A DNA stretch of 64,000 nucleotides, from positions 248,001-312,000 of the forward strand of contig PABP01000021.1 in NCBI GenBank assembly GCA_002699585.1. The letters are read 5' to 3'. How positions within the stretch are numbered: position 1 is the stretch's first letter; each line of letters begins with the position of its first letter. Made by a program: the position numbers and the translations under genes. This document shows positions 43,317-52,067 of this stretch, in pieces. The DNA is from Anaerolineaceae bacterium (GTDB taxonomy: Bacteria; Chloroflexota; Anaerolineae; Aggregatilineales; Phototrophicaceae). Under the pieces are notes generated by a model. That model was given only the letters and a program-made list of their open reading frames with translations, made no database searches and was not told where the DNA came from.

Positions 43317-44149
43317 ATCGTGTAGGTGTCGTGGGTTGGCCGATTGAGCACAGCCTTAGCCCGGTGATGCATAATGCGGCGTTCCAGGCGTTGGGTATGG
43401 ATGATTGGGTTTATGATGCGATGGCTGTCCCATCGGATATTCCACGCCACGCTGTGATTGAACCTAAGCGGCATGGGTATATCGGCCTTAATGTCACCGT
43501 ACCGTTCAAACAAGCAGTCATGACCTACGTGCGCCCGGATGATAAAGCACGCGCTATCGGAGCGGTGAATACTATCATCTATGGTGATGACATCGGCACC
43601 AATACCGATGTCGATGGCATCATTGATGACCTGCTGGCCCATGATGTTGCCTTAGAAGGTGAGCGCGTCATTGTTTTAGGGGCGGGAGGCGCTGCCAGGG
43701 CAGCCGTTTATGGCCTGTGGCAGCAAGATGCGGAAGTCGTGGTTGTTAATCGGACGTTGTCTCGTGCCCAGGATATGCTCATGCAGTTGACTATGACTGC
43801 TGGCATCCAGAACGTGCAAGCGGTTACGCTCGATGAAGCTGTCGAACAGGGTCCATCCCTCATCGTGAATTGTACCTCGGCGGGCCTCTGGCCTGATGTT
43901 GATACATCACCCTGGGTCGATGGCATTGCGCTGCCACAGGGCATCACAGTCTATGACATGGTATATCGTCCCGCACAGACCAAACTGATGCAGCAGGTTG
44001 AGCAAGCGGGTGGGCGCGCGATTGGTGGCCTCGGTATGTTGGTCCGCCAGGGCGCGGCATCGTTCAAGCTGTGGACAGGCGTGGAACCGCCTGTGGATGT
44101 GATGTACCAAGCTGCCGAAGAAGCCCTAGCCGCGCGTCAGAACAAATAA
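43313..44149 (+). CDS. aroE: Shikimate dehydrogenase (NADP)
   Basis: A 278-residue enzyme reducing 3-dehydroshikimate. Substrate motifs S-L-S-P-V-M-H-N-A and L-N-V-T-V-P-F-K (catalytic Lys), then N-T-D-V-D-G-I, the nucleotide loop L-G-A-G-G-A-A-R-A, the N-R-T motif typical of NADP preference, and G-L-G-M-L-V-R-Q-G at the C-terminus. Overlaps the preceding membrane gene by four bases. Confidence 0.96.
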   Translation: MNRVGVVGWPIEHSLSPVMHNAAFQALGMDDWVYDAMAVPSDIPRHAVIEPKRHGYIGLNVTVPFKQAVMTYVRPDDKARAIGAVNTIIYGDDIGTNTDVDGIIDDLLAHDVALEGERVIVLGAGGAARAAVYGLWQQDAEVVVVNRTLSRAQDMLMQLTMTAGIQNVQAVTLDEAVEQGPSLIVNCTSAGLWPDVDTSPWVDGIALPQGITVYDMVYRPAQTKLMQQVEQAGGRAIGGLGMLVRQGAASFKLWTGVEPPVDVMYQAAEEALAARQNK

Positions 44150-44204
44150 CTATTTCAAAGTAGACCCATCTAAAAAACGACCCAAACGGGAAAGCGAACG
44201 AAGA

Positions 44205-45383
44205 ATGCCCATACGATTTTTGACAGCGGGTGAGAGTCATGGCCCGATGCTGACGACGATTTTAGAAGGGCTACCGGCTGGCTTGCCTTTCGACATGGAA
44301 GACATCAATCGCGATCTGGCGCGTCGCCAAAAAGGCTACGGCAGTGGTGGGCGCATGCAGATCGAAAAAGACAAGGTACGCGTCACAGGTGGCGTCATGA
44401 ATGGTCTGACGACCGGCGGCCCCATTTCGTTGATTGTCGAGAATCGTGATTTCAAGAACTGGAAAGAGCGCGATATCACCCCAATCACCACGCCTCGCCC
44501 TGGCCATGCCGACCTAACAGGCGCACAAAAATATGGCTATCGCGAACTGCGCCTTTCTTTGGAACGGGCCAGCGCGAGAGAAACGACCATGCGCGTGGCG
44601 GTGGGTGCCATCTGCAAGCGCTTTTTAGCCGAATTTGGCATCCAGATCGTGGGGTATGTTAGCCAAATTGGGGACGTCATCGCTGATTTAGAGGGTTCGG
44701 TGGATTATCTCCAACTTTACGAACAAGCTGAAACCAACGACGTCCGCTGCCCGGACCCACAAGCAGCTGAGGCTATGCATGCGGCTATTCGCCAGGTAAA
44801 AATTGATAAAGACACCCTTGGTGGTGTATTTGAAGTCATTGCGCTCAATGTACCGCCCGGGTTAGGCACCCACGTCCATTTTGATCGCAAACTGGATGCG
44901 CGCCTGATTGGTGCGATGGTCAGCATCCAGGCCATGAAAGGCGCTGAAATCGGCCATGCCTTTGCCAATGCAGGCAAACCCGGTAGCCAGGTGCATGATG
45001 ACATTGAAGTCGATGCCAACGGCAACCTCACGCGCCGTAGCAATCGCGCTGGGGGCCTGGAAGGGGGTATCACGACGGGCGAGCCGATTGTGGTTCGTGT
45101 GGCGATGAAACCGATTGCGACTATGCTGCGTGGTGCGGATTCGGTTAATTTGGCGACAGGTGAGCCGGATCGTACTGTGTATGAGCGCAGCGACTTTTGC
45201 GCCTTGCCACGGGCTGTCCCGGTGGGTGAATCCATGATGGCGTATGTATTGGCCGATGCTTTGCTAGAAAAACTTGGTGGGGATAGCATCGAAGAGATGA
45301 AGCCTCGCTTCAAGTCTTTGCGTGGCAATAACGTCGCTGATGTGCCGATGGATAATGTGGAGTGGCGTTTTGGCTACGAATAA
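44205..45383 (+). CDS. aroC: Chorismate synthase
   Basis: A 392-residue FMN-dependent enzyme making chorismate from EPSP. Shows T-A-G-E-S-H-G-P at the N-terminus, R-R-Q-K-G-Y-G-S-G-G-R-M, the R-P-G-H-A-D segment, R-A-S-A-R-E-T, S-N-R-A-G-G-L-E-G-G-I-T-T-G and R-S-D-F-C-A-L-P-R-A. Monofunctional; no flavin reductase domain. Its 3' end overlaps aroK. Confidence 0.97.
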   Translation: MPIRFLTAGESHGPMLTTILEGLPAGLPFDMEDINRDLARRQKGYGSGGRMQIEKDKVRVTGGVMNGLTTGGPISLIVENRDFKNWKERDITPITTPRPGHADLTGAQKYGYRELRLSLERASARETTMRVAVGAICKRFLAEFGIQIVGYVSQIGDVIADLEGSVDYLQLYEQAETNDVRCPDPQAAEAMHAAIRQVKIDKDTLGGVFEVIALNVPPGLGTHVHFDRKLDARLIGAMVSIQAMKGAEIGHAFANAGKPGSQVHDDIEVDANGNLTRRSNRAGGLEGGITTGEPIVVRVAMKPIATMLRGADSVNLATGEPDRTVYERSDFCALPRAVPVGESMMAYVLADALLEKLGGDSIEEMKPRFKSLRGNNVADVPMDNVEWRFGYE

Positions 45384-45879
45384 AGCAGATCGCCATATCG
45401 TGATTACTGGCTTTATGGGCACGGGCAAAACCACGATTGGGCGCCTCGTTGCCAGACAGGTGAAGCGTAATTTTGTTGATATGGACGACCTGATTGTTGA
45501 ACGCGCAGGTAAACCCATTCCAGCCATTTTTGCAGAGGATGGCGAAATCGCTTTTCGGATGATGGAGCGCAATATTCTTGAAGAGATTGCACGAACTGGT
45601 GGGCAGGTGATCGCGACCGGCGGTGGCGCACTTGTCGCCGATATTAATCGCCAGTTGATGAAGCAAAGTACGTTCTTGGTCTGCCTGACAGCAACACCGG
45701 ATATTATTGAGGCACGTATTGGGCAGGATACAGGCCGTCCTTTGGCACGCAACTGGCAAGATTTGCTCATCAAACGTGCGCCCGCCTATGCCGATATTCC
45801 CATACAAGTTGATACATCGCATCGTCAGCCTAATCAGGTGGCGGAGGAGATTGTGCGTTTATGGCAGTCCTCAATGTAA
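45370..45879 (+). CDS. aroK: Shikimate kinase
   Basis: About 169 residues. P-loop kinase phosphorylating shikimate with ATP: Walker A G-F-M-G-T-G-K-T-T, shikimate-binding D-M-D-D-L-I and R-M-M-E-R, Walker-B-like A-T-G-G-G-A, lid arginines in D-T-G-R-P-L-A. The start is uncertain. No good ATG exists near the P-loop; TTG 45370 with GGAG seven bases upstream gives the normal N-terminus (L-A-T-N-K-A-D-R-H-I-V-I-T-G). ATG 45355 is the alternative. Overlaps aroC by 14 bases and aroB by 19. Confidence 0.92.
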   Translation: MATNKADRHIVITGFMGTGKTTIGRLVARQVKRNFVDMDDLIVERAGKPIPAIFAEDGEIAFRMMERNILEEIARTGGQVIATGGGALVADINRQLMKQSTFLVCLTATPDIIEARIGQDTGRPLARNWQDLLIKRAPAYADIPIQVDTSHRQPNQVAEEIVRLWQSSM

Positions 45880-46907
45880 ATGCGCCAGGTGGCGCTTATG
45901 ACATCCTCTTAGAAAAGGGCCTCTTAAAAAAACTGGCCAATAACCCGGCGAGCTATGGCCTCGATGGACATGTCCTGGTCGTGACCAATACGACCGTTGC
46001 GCCACTGTACGGCCAATCAGTCGTGGATGCCTTACCTAATGCCGATCTCATCGTCATGAAGGACGGTGAAGCCTACAAAAACCTGGATACTATTTCTGAC
46101 TTCTATGATGCCTTCATCGCCGCTGGTGCAGACCGCCACTCGACGGTACTGGCATTGGGGGGTGGTGTCGTGGGGGATGCGGCTGGTTTTGCTGCTGCGA
46201 CCTATATGCGCGGTATTCCCCTCGTGCAGATGCCCACCACGCTGCTCTCAATGGTGGATTCCAGTGTGGGTGGCAAAGTCGGCGTCGACTTACCCCAGGG
46301 GAAAAACCTCGTTGGGGCATTCAAGCAACCCGACCGCGTGCTGATCGACCCCGATGTGCTGGGTTCTTTGCCGCCGGAGCAGTGGCGTTGTGGCATGGCC
46401 GAGGCGCTTAAACACGGTTTGCTTGCCGATCCTGAACTGCTCAACCCCGACTTGCATACGCCCGACCGTGCTGCGGCTTTTGTCGAACGGGCGGTGCAGG
46501 TCAAAATCAACGTTGTTGAGGAAGACCCTTATGAAAAGGGCATTCGGGCTTTTCTCAATCTGGGCCATACGTTTGCTCATGCATTCGAGCAGGTATCACA
46601 CTATGCTTGGCTGCACGGCGAGGCCGTTGGTGCTGGCTTACTGGCGGCAGCTAAATTGTCAAATCGACTGAGTATGTGTGACAGTGCCCTGGTTGACGAA
46701 ATCGACACAATCCTGGCTGAAACGGGCTTGCCTCGTAGCATCGGCCAACTAGACCCACACGCAATATATGAAGCGATGAAAACGGACAAAAAGTGGCGTG
46801 GTGGGCGCTCTCGCTTTGTGCTGCTCAAGGGCATGCAGCAGCCTGAGCTTGTCTATGAAGTTGCTGAAGAGGACGTCATTGCAGTGCTCGAAGCATTAGG
46901 TAGTTAA
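45861..46907 (+). CDS. aroB: 3-dehydroquinate synthase
   Basis: A 348-residue NAD- and metal-dependent enzyme converting DAHP to 3-dehydroquinate. Contains G-G-G-V-V-G-D-A-A-G-F-A-A-A-T-Y-M-R-G, P-T-T-L-L-S-M-V-D-S-S-V-G-G-K, the metal Glu in G-M-A-E-A-L-K-H-G, and the metal His in L-N-L-G-H-T-F-A-H-A and L-H-G-E-A-V. GGAGGAG lies 11 bases before ATG 45861, inside aroK. Last gene of the aro operon as seen. Confidence 0.97.
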   Translation: MAVLNVNAPGGAYDILLEKGLLKKLANNPASYGLDGHVLVVTNTTVAPLYGQSVVDALPNADLIVMKDGEAYKNLDTISDFYDAFIAAGADRHSTVLALGGGVVGDAAGFAAATYMRGIPLVQMPTTLLSMVDSSVGGKVGVDLPQGKNLVGAFKQPDRVLIDPDVLGSLPPEQWRCGMAEALKHGLLADPELLNPDLHTPDRAAAFVERAVQVKINVVEEDPYEKGIRAFLNLGHTFAHAFEQVSHYAWLHGEAVGAGLLAAAKLSNRLSMCDSALVDEIDTILAETGLPRSIGQLDPHAIYEAMKTDKKWRGGRSRFVLLKGMQQPELVYEVAEEDVIAVLEALGS

Positions 46908-47123
46908 GGCGTATCATTCATTTTACGTACATCGTCTTACATATATCGTCAACCTTCAGATGTCCCTATCGTTGGTTAAAAATAGTTCAGGCCGTGGTGG
47001 TAACGATATGGATGTACTTGGTAATGTAGCGATTTCGGCGTCTATATAACGGCCCGATGGGCGTCCAAATCAACATGTTTCGCCAAAACAGCCCAATTAT
47101 ATTCAATAATCTGATCAGAGCAA
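46908..47123. other. Intergenic region between aroB and the aroQ leader
   Basis: About 215 bases without coding signal. GCCC-GAT-GGGC near 47054 could be a weak hairpin, but no T-run marks an aroB terminator. Confidence 0.4.
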
Positions 47124-47153
47124 TTGACCAAATGGGGGGTATAACGGTACAAT
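47124..47153 (+). promoter_or_regulatory. Promoter of the aroQ unit
   Basis: TTGACC (47124-47129), 18-base spacer, TACAAT (47148-47153), immediately before a short ORF with a good ribosome site. Confidence 0.6.
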
Positions 47154-47165
47154 AGAGAGGTACTG

Positions 47166-47246
47166 ATGTCCATTAAACATGGTCACCAGAACACACTCCA
47201 GTGGGGAACCAGTTACATGTGGCTTGGCAAACGATCACTCCGATAA
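47166..47246 (+). CDS. Putative leader peptide with two Trp and one Tyr (aroQ attenuation)
   Basis: A 26-codon ORF with AGAGG five bases before ATG 47166. Codons 13, 17 and 19 are Trp, Tyr and Trp (Q-W-G-T-S-Y-M-W-L). The first Trp codon lies inside the left arm of the terminator at 47201, so a ribosome held at either Trp or at the Tyr would cover that arm and block the hairpin. The stop TAA is just before the right arm. A longer ORF in another frame (from 47179) has no ribosome site and runs into aroQ. This leader is less clear-cut than the one at 39982. Confidence 0.5.
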   Translation: MSIKHGHQNTLQWGTSYMWLGKRSLR

Positions 47247-47266
47247 CTTGGTACCCCACCTTTTTT
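47201..47266 (+). terminator. Candidate attenuator terminator upstream of aroQ
   Basis: GTGGGGAACCA (47201-47211) pairs with TGGTACCCCAC (47249-47259), 10 of 11 positions with one A-A mismatch, around a 37-base loop; C and six T follow (47261-47266). The long loop is unusual and may hold a second helix. Confidence 0.55.
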
Positions 47267-47377
47267 ATCCCTCAATATGTAACAATAATAGCGTGAACAC
47301 CACACATGCATTTGATGCAGTGTTGAGCTATGCACGCTATAATGAGTTTTATGAATTCAGTGTATCGCGTATAGGCA

Positions 47378-47833
47378 GTGACAGTGGCAAAGCACTTATT
47401 GCTTTTGAATGGTCCCAATCTTAATCTCCTGGGTACCCGAGAACCGGATGTCTATGGTTCTTTGACCCTGGAAGACATTACAAGCGAGGTTGAGCAGTTC
47501 TTGCAGCCTTACGCCGTTGTGCTACGTCATCAGCAGTCGAACCATGAGGGTGAATTGGTCGATATGCTGCATATTGCCCGCAATTGGGCGGATGGCGTTG
47601 TATTTAATCCAGGCGCTTATACGCACACGTCGATAGCCCTGCGTGATGCCATCGCTGCGATAGAAATCCCCGTTGTGGAAGTTCATCTGTCCAATGTCCA
47701 TGCGCGCGAATCATTTCGGCATCACTCGTATCTTGCACCCGTATGCCTCGGACAGATTATGGGCTTTGGTTGGCGTGGCTATATCCTTGGCGCGCACGCG
47801 CTCCTAGGGGCGTGGGGCCTGGTTGAACATTGA
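47378..47833 (+). CDS. aroQ: 3-dehydroquinate dehydratase, type II
   Basis: A 151-residue type II dehydroquinase, the usual length, dehydrating 3-dehydroquinate to 3-dehydroshikimate as a dodecamer. Catalytic Tyr is in E-P-D-V-Y-G-S-L-T, with N-G-P-N-L-N-L-L-G at the start, N-P-G-A-Y-T-H-T-S, and H-L-S-N-V-H-A-R-E carrying the catalytic His. GTG start with only a weak AGG upstream. Standing apart from the aro operon, it has its own promoter and 220-base leader; a second TATAAT at 47338-47343 may give a leaderless-regulated transcript. It supplies the one shikimate step missing from the aroH-aroB operon. Confidence 0.95.
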   Translation: MTVAKHLLLLNGPNLNLLGTREPDVYGSLTLEDITSEVEQFLQPYAVVLRHQQSNHEGELVDMLHIARNWADGVVFNPGAYTHTSIALRDAIAAIEIPVVEVHLSNVHARESFRHHSYLAPVCLGQIMGFGWRGYILGAHALLGAWGLVEH

Positions 47834-48000
47834 TGCCCTGAAAGCGAAGATATTGTTACGATACACAAAGAAGCATCGTATCCAATCGCAAGAATCCAAT
47901 CGTGGCATATTTGACCAACTCTATCTCAGCAAATATCGACAATTACACCAGTGAATGTAGATATGAACTTAGTTAGACTTTCGCTATGGAGGGAAGTGAC

Positions 48001-49359
48001 ATGGCGTTAGATCAATTTCGCAAGTATATACCCGCTTCGCGGGACGAAGTACTCAGTCAAATAGATGATATGGATGTGCGCTACATCCTGTTATGGTTCA
48101 CAGATATTCTGGGAGCCGTTAAGAGCGTGATGATCCCGTCTGCCAGGATGGCGACTGTGATCGACAATGGCCTGGCGTTTGATGGCTCGGCTATTGAGGG
48201 GTTTGCGCGTGTTGCAGAAAGCGACATGCTGCTGGTTCCAGATTTGTCCACGTTTGTTGTTCTGCCCTGGAGCCAGGACAACGAACGAACGGCACGGGTG
48301 ATTTGTACCATTCATACCCCTGATGGTGAACCCTTCCGCGGTGATCCGCGCTATGCGCTTCAGCGTGCCCTGTCAATGGCCCAGGAAATGGGCTTCAACT
48401 ATAATACGGGCCTGGAACTGGAATTCTTTGTTTTCTTCACGGATGAATATGGCAAACCGAGATTCCAGGCTGCCCAGGATACAGCCGCTTATTTTGACCT
48501 CTCCAATGAGCCAGCCCAGGCTGTGCGTGGTGATATGCTCTCGACGCTGAGTGAATTGGGCATTTCTGTGGATAAAGCCCATTCGGAGACGGGCCGCGGC
48601 CAACACGAGATTGATCTCGCTTATTGTGATGCGATGGTTACGGCAGACCAGTTGGTGACGACTCGTGTTGCCTTGAAGACTGTAGCGCAGCATCGGGATC
48701 TCTATTGTACGTTTATGCCGCGCCCCATTGCTGAAATGCCCGGTTCCGGCTTGCATACGCATCAGAGCCTTCACAATGCTGCAACAGGCGAAAACGCCTT
48801 CTACGACCCGAACCAACCCTATAATCTCTCAGAAACAGCGCAGCACTTCCTGGCAGGGCAGTTGGCCCATGCTGGGGCCATATGTGCGGTATTGGCCCCC
48901 CTGGTCAACAGCTATAAGCGCCTGGGGACCAGCTTTGAAGCGCCTGTTTATGTGACCTGGGCGCATATCAATCGAGGGGCCTTGGTGCGCGTGCCCGGTA
49001 TCGGTCGGGGGCAGGGGGAGCATACGCGCTTGGAAATGCGCTGCGCGGACCCCAGCACGAATCCTTATCTGGCTCAGGCGGTGTTGTTGATGGCTGGCCT
49101 GGAAGGCATCCGCCAAAAGACGCCTTTGCCAGAAGCTCGCGAAGAATCCCTGTTGACACGGCCTGCTCGTCGTCAGATCGACACGCTGCCAAGTTCCTTA
49201 GGCGTAGCTTTGGATGTGCTTAGCACAGATGATGTGATTCTAAATGCGCTTGGTCCCTATATTGGTGATCGTTATATTACGGCCAAGCGCCAAGAATATG
49301 ATGATTACAACAATCAGATTACGGACTGGGAACTGGATCAGTATCTCAGCCGCTTTTAG
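48001..49359 (+). CDS. glnA: Glutamine synthetase, type I
   Basis: A 452-residue type I enzyme making glutamine from glutamate and ammonia. Seen: F-D-G-S-A-I-E-G-F, L-E-L-E-F-F-V-F (metal Glu), G-Q-H-E-I-D-L, G-S-G-L-H-T-H-Q-S-L, N-S-Y-K-R-L-G-T-S-F-E-A-P and R-L-E-M-R-C-A-D-P-S-T-N-P-Y. The ATG at 48001 is preceded by GGAGGG, itself part of an upstream in-frame ATG (47986). It could be a glutamine-synthetase-like paralogue acting on another amine; H-T-H in place of H-C-H or H-x-H variants does not decide. A weak promoter (TTGACC 47911, TATCGA 47934) lies upstream. Convergent with aspartokinase. Confidence 0.85.
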   Translation: MALDQFRKYIPASRDEVLSQIDDMDVRYILLWFTDILGAVKSVMIPSARMATVIDNGLAFDGSAIEGFARVAESDMLLVPDLSTFVVLPWSQDNERTARVICTIHTPDGEPFRGDPRYALQRALSMAQEMGFNYNTGLELEFFVFFTDEYGKPRFQAAQDTAAYFDLSNEPAQAVRGDMLSTLSELGISVDKAHSETGRGQHEIDLAYCDAMVTADQLVTTRVALKTVAQHRDLYCTFMPRPIAEMPGSGLHTHQSLHNAATGENAFYDPNQPYNLSETAQHFLAGQLAHAGAICAVLAPLVNSYKRLGTSFEAPVYVTWAHINRGALVRVPGIGRGQGEHTRLEMRCADPSTNPYLAQAVLLMAGLEGIRQKTPLPEAREESLLTRPARRQIDTLPSSLGVALDVLSTDDVILNALGPYIGDRYITAKRQEYDDYNNQITDWELDQYLSRF

Positions 49360-49371
49360 AGCCTTTTAAGC

Positions 49372-50775
49372 CTAACTGGCTAGAACGAGATCATGGATGT
49401 AGGCTAGCGCGTCGACCCCATCTGCCGGGTTGAGGACAATGGATAGACTACATCCTGATGGCCCCTGAGCGACACCCAAGATATTCATGCCTTGTAGCGA
49501 TTCAAAGATACGCGCGATGATCTCATTGTGCTTATCCAGATTGCGGCCAATTGCTGTGATGATATGCACTGGCGAAACCGTCCAGTCCTGATCTTGGACT
49601 GTCTCTAGGGCTTCGTATACCATCTGGCTGAGGGCATTACTGGTTTCGATGCCACTCGTGGTTGGAATGACGAAACAAATCTGCGTGTGTGATGAAGACT
49701 GAGATACCAGCATGGTGTCCATCTGGCTGCCGCTCGCCTGGTAAAGCGCCTCATGGACGCGCTCAATCAGATCATGTACAGGGCCGCTCCGATACGCTGT
49801 AATCACAAAACCTTGAATGTTCGTGACGGCTTTAAGCGTGTGCTGCTCGTCATCAATGTTGCTGTGGATAATCGTCCCTGGATGCTGGGGCTTGTAAACG
49901 TTCTTGATGCGTAGGGCGATGTTGTTCTCTTGCAAGGGCTTAATCATCCGTGCATGCAGGATGCGCGCACCGAAGTAGGCTAACTCGGCAACTTCAGAAT
50001 ACGATAGCTCCTCAATGATCTTCGCGCTGTTGACCTGTCGCGGATCAGTGGACATCATGCCATCCACATCGGACCATATCCAAACTTCATCAGCATGAAT
50101 GCACTGGCTGATGATTGACGCCGTATAGTCACTACCGCCACGCCCGATGGTTGTGGGGTTGCCTGTCTGTGTAGCGCCAATATAGCCTGTCACAACCGGA
50201 ACAATCTGCCGGGAGAGCATGGGTGCGAGATTCTGCTCGATCCGGTTCTTGGTTTCATCGAGTATCGGGTTAGCGTTGCCGAAGGCGTCATCGGTTACGA
50301 TAATATCCGAGCCATCAATAGCAACACTGCGGACCTCATTATGGCGCAGCATGGCGGCGATAATCCGTGCCGAGAGCCTTTCCCCAACACCGGCGACCGC
50401 ATCGCTAATTTGGGGTAGTAACTTCTCACTGGGAGTGTTGGCGACCTGCTGACAAATATCGAGCATCTCAAATAGCAGACGATCAATATCTGCTTGCAAG
50501 GCCGTACTCTCTAAATTCCCCAGTGGGAGTAGCTCTACCAGCGCCAAATGGCGTGTACGGATAGTCGCTGCAATCCGTCGATAGCCGCGTGCGCTGCCAA
50601 TCTGTGCCAGTTGTGCGGCTTCTAGCATCATGTCGGTGATGCCATCTAATGCAGAAGCGACGACGATCAAGTTGTCCCAGCGCTTTTCCTCATGCAGGAT
50701 AATACTCAACACCTGCGCAAGTGCCGCCGCTGTGCCGACAGTCGAACCGCCGAATTTCATTACCAGAGTGCCCAT
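49372..50775 (-). CDS. lysC: Aspartokinase
   Basis: A 467-residue monofunctional aspartate kinase, first step to lysine, threonine and methionine. Catalytic N-terminal part: V-M-K-F-G-G-S-T-V, I-G-R-G-G-S-D-Y-T-A-S, W-S-D-V-D-G-M-M-S-T-D-P-R. Two C-terminal ACT domains (about 320-467: V-T-N-I-Q-G-F-V-I-T and I-T-A-I-G-R-N-L-D) for feedback by lysine or threonine. The upstream in-frame ATG (50805) is less likely; 50775 has GAGG five bases before it. A promoter with an SOS-like box lies upstream. Confidence 0.95.
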   Translation of the reverse strand: MGTLVMKFGGSTVGTAAALAQVLSIILHEEKRWDNLIVVASALDGITDMMLEAAQLAQIGSARGYRRIAATIRTRHLALVELLPLGNLESTALQADIDRLLFEMLDICQQVANTPSEKLLPQISDAVAGVGERLSARIIAAMLRHNEVRSVAIDGSDIIVTDDAFGNANPILDETKNRIEQNLAPMLSRQIVPVVTGYIGATQTGNPTTIGRGGSDYTASIISQCIHADEVWIWSDVDGMMSTDPRQVNSAKIIEELSYSEVAELAYFGARILHARMIKPLQENNIALRIKNVYKPQHPGTIIHSNIDDEQHTLKAVTNIQGFVITAYRSGPVHDLIERVHEALYQASGSQMDTMLVSQSSSHTQICFVIPTTSGIETSNALSQMVYEALETVQDQDWTVSPVHIITAIGRNLDKHNEIIARIFESLQGMNILGVAQGPSGCSLSIVLNPADGVDALAYIHDLVLAS

Positions 50776-50828
50776 GTGTGCCTCATTGCTGGTGGGTAAT
50801 GCCATCTAATTAGAGCATATGCTTGTGC

Positions 50829-50857
50829 ATTATAGCCAATAGCGAACGAGCGTTCAA
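50829..50857 (-). promoter_or_regulatory. lysC promoter overlapping a GAAC-N4-GTTC palindrome
   Basis: On the minus strand TTGAAC (50852-50857), 17 bases, and a perfect TATAAT (50829-50834). The palindrome GAAC-GAGC-GTTC at 50844-50855 covers the end of the -35 and the spacer, a position where a repressor would block polymerase. It matches the same LexA-type core as at uvrB. Chance expectation is about one such core in this window, so the operator role is tentative. Confidence 0.45.
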
Positions 50858-51007
50858 TGCGGACGCTGAGAATTTTGCCAGTGTTTCCACTGCTATTGCT
50901 TTTGCATACCATTTCAGATACAGTAGTTTTTAGTCATATGCAAATGAACAATCCTTGCCGATATGTGAAAAAGCGTCGGCTTGTTTGTGTATAGAGGAAT
51001 TGTTGTT

Positions 51008-51931
51008 ATGGTAGATATGCCTGCGGAAAACGTAGAGCAGGTTATTGGGGTACGCTTCAATAAAGTTGGCAAGCTTTATCATTTTGATTATACGGATTGC
51101 CCCGAAGTTCAGCCGGGCGATTATGTCATTGTAGAGACAGTTCGTGGCCGGCAGATGGGGCAGGTTATGGGATTTGCCGCCCTTGAGTCTGATCGCGACT
51201 ATCGACCCATTATGCGTAAAGCGACACCGCGTGACCTAGCTTTACTCCGAGAGTGGGAAGCCAAACAGGACGACGCACTCAAAGAGTGTGTAGATACCGC
51301 AAAAAGCATGGGGGGCTTTGCAGAAGCCAAGTTCGTAGCGGCGCAGTACAACTACGATGGCTCCATGCTGACCTTTTTATTCACTGCGGAAGAAAAAATC
51401 GATACAGGAAAATTGCGTCGCCAGTTGAGCCGCACCTTTGATGCTCAAATTGACATGCGTCAGATTGGGCCGCGTGATGTCGCCAAGATTATTGGTGGCT
51501 TTGGTGCATGTGGTATCGAACGCTGTTGTAGCACCTTCCTGACAGACTTTAGCCCCATCTCCATCAAAATGGCTAAAGCCCAGGGCATCTCGCTCAACCC
51601 GACTGAGATTACGGGCATGTGTGGCCGCTTACGTTGCTGCCTTGTCTATGAATATGAGCAGTACGTTGAGGCGCGCAAAAAACTGCCGCGCAAAGGTAAG
51701 AAAGTTGGCACCCCGTATGGTGAATGCAAAGTGATTGATGTGCATCCTCTACGTGATGCGATCACGGTCTGGGTGCAAGATATGGGCCGTGTTCTGGTCG
51801 AACGCGAAGACATCGTCCCGCTAGAGGAACTGCGCGCGCTGGAAAAAGCCGCAAAGTCCCCATGCAGTAAGCATGGTGATGGCCCTTGTGACTGTGGCAA
51901 ACCTGCTGGTGAACGTCGCGCAGATCAATGA
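51008..51931 (+). CDS. PSP1-domain protein (RicT/YaaT-like)
   Basis: A 307-residue PSP1-domain protein. Central region has the PSP1 pattern G-D-Y-V-I-V-E-T-V-R-G-R-Q-M-G-Q-V and R-D-V-A-K-I-I-G-G, followed by the Cys-rich G-A-C-G-I-E-R-C-C-S-T-F and M-C-G-R-L-R-C-C-L, residues that in RicT help bind an iron-sulfur cluster shared with RicA and RicF. The C-terminus adds three further cysteines. In Bacillus this complex supports RNase Y-dependent RNA processing. Start chosen at 51008, eight bases after GAGGAA; the upstream frame has no site. RicA/RicF genes are not in the window. Confidence 0.88.
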   Translation: MVDMPAENVEQVIGVRFNKVGKLYHFDYTDCPEVQPGDYVIVETVRGRQMGQVMGFAALESDRDYRPIMRKATPRDLALLREWEAKQDDALKECVDTAKSMGGFAEAKFVAAQYNYDGSMLTFLFTAEEKIDTGKLRRQLSRTFDAQIDMRQIGPRDVAKIIGGFGACGIERCCSTFLTDFSPISIKMAKAQGISLNPTEITGMCGRLRCCLVYEYEQYVEARKKLPRKGKKVGTPYGECKVIDVHPLRDAITVWVQDMGRVLVEREDIVPLEELRALEKAAKSPCSKHGDGPCDCGKPAGERRADQ

Positions 51932-51967
51932 GATCACACAACGGGATCGCCTAACGGTATATAGATG

Positions 51968-51992
51968 GACGTGGCTTGCCACGTCTTTTTTT
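51968..51992 (+). terminator. Intrinsic terminator after the PSP1 gene
   Basis: GACGTGG-CTTG-CCACGTC, a perfect 7-bp stem (extendable by a closing C-G in the loop), followed by seven T. Confidence 0.85.
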
Positions 51993-52067
51993 GTTACCTT
52001 AATGGCTAGAAGTATTTTCATTATTTTAGTTCTATAGGTGGCCTTCACCTAGTTTGAGGGGAATCAA

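Noticed and set aside
47179-47424. 81-residue open frame overlapping the aroQ leader
   Set aside because: No ribosome site, overlaps the better leader ORF and the aroQ start, and crosses a terminator.
50776-51007. Possible lysine riboswitch before the aspartokinase
   Set aside because: Predicted leader between promoter and start is only about 50 bases, too short for a riboswitch.
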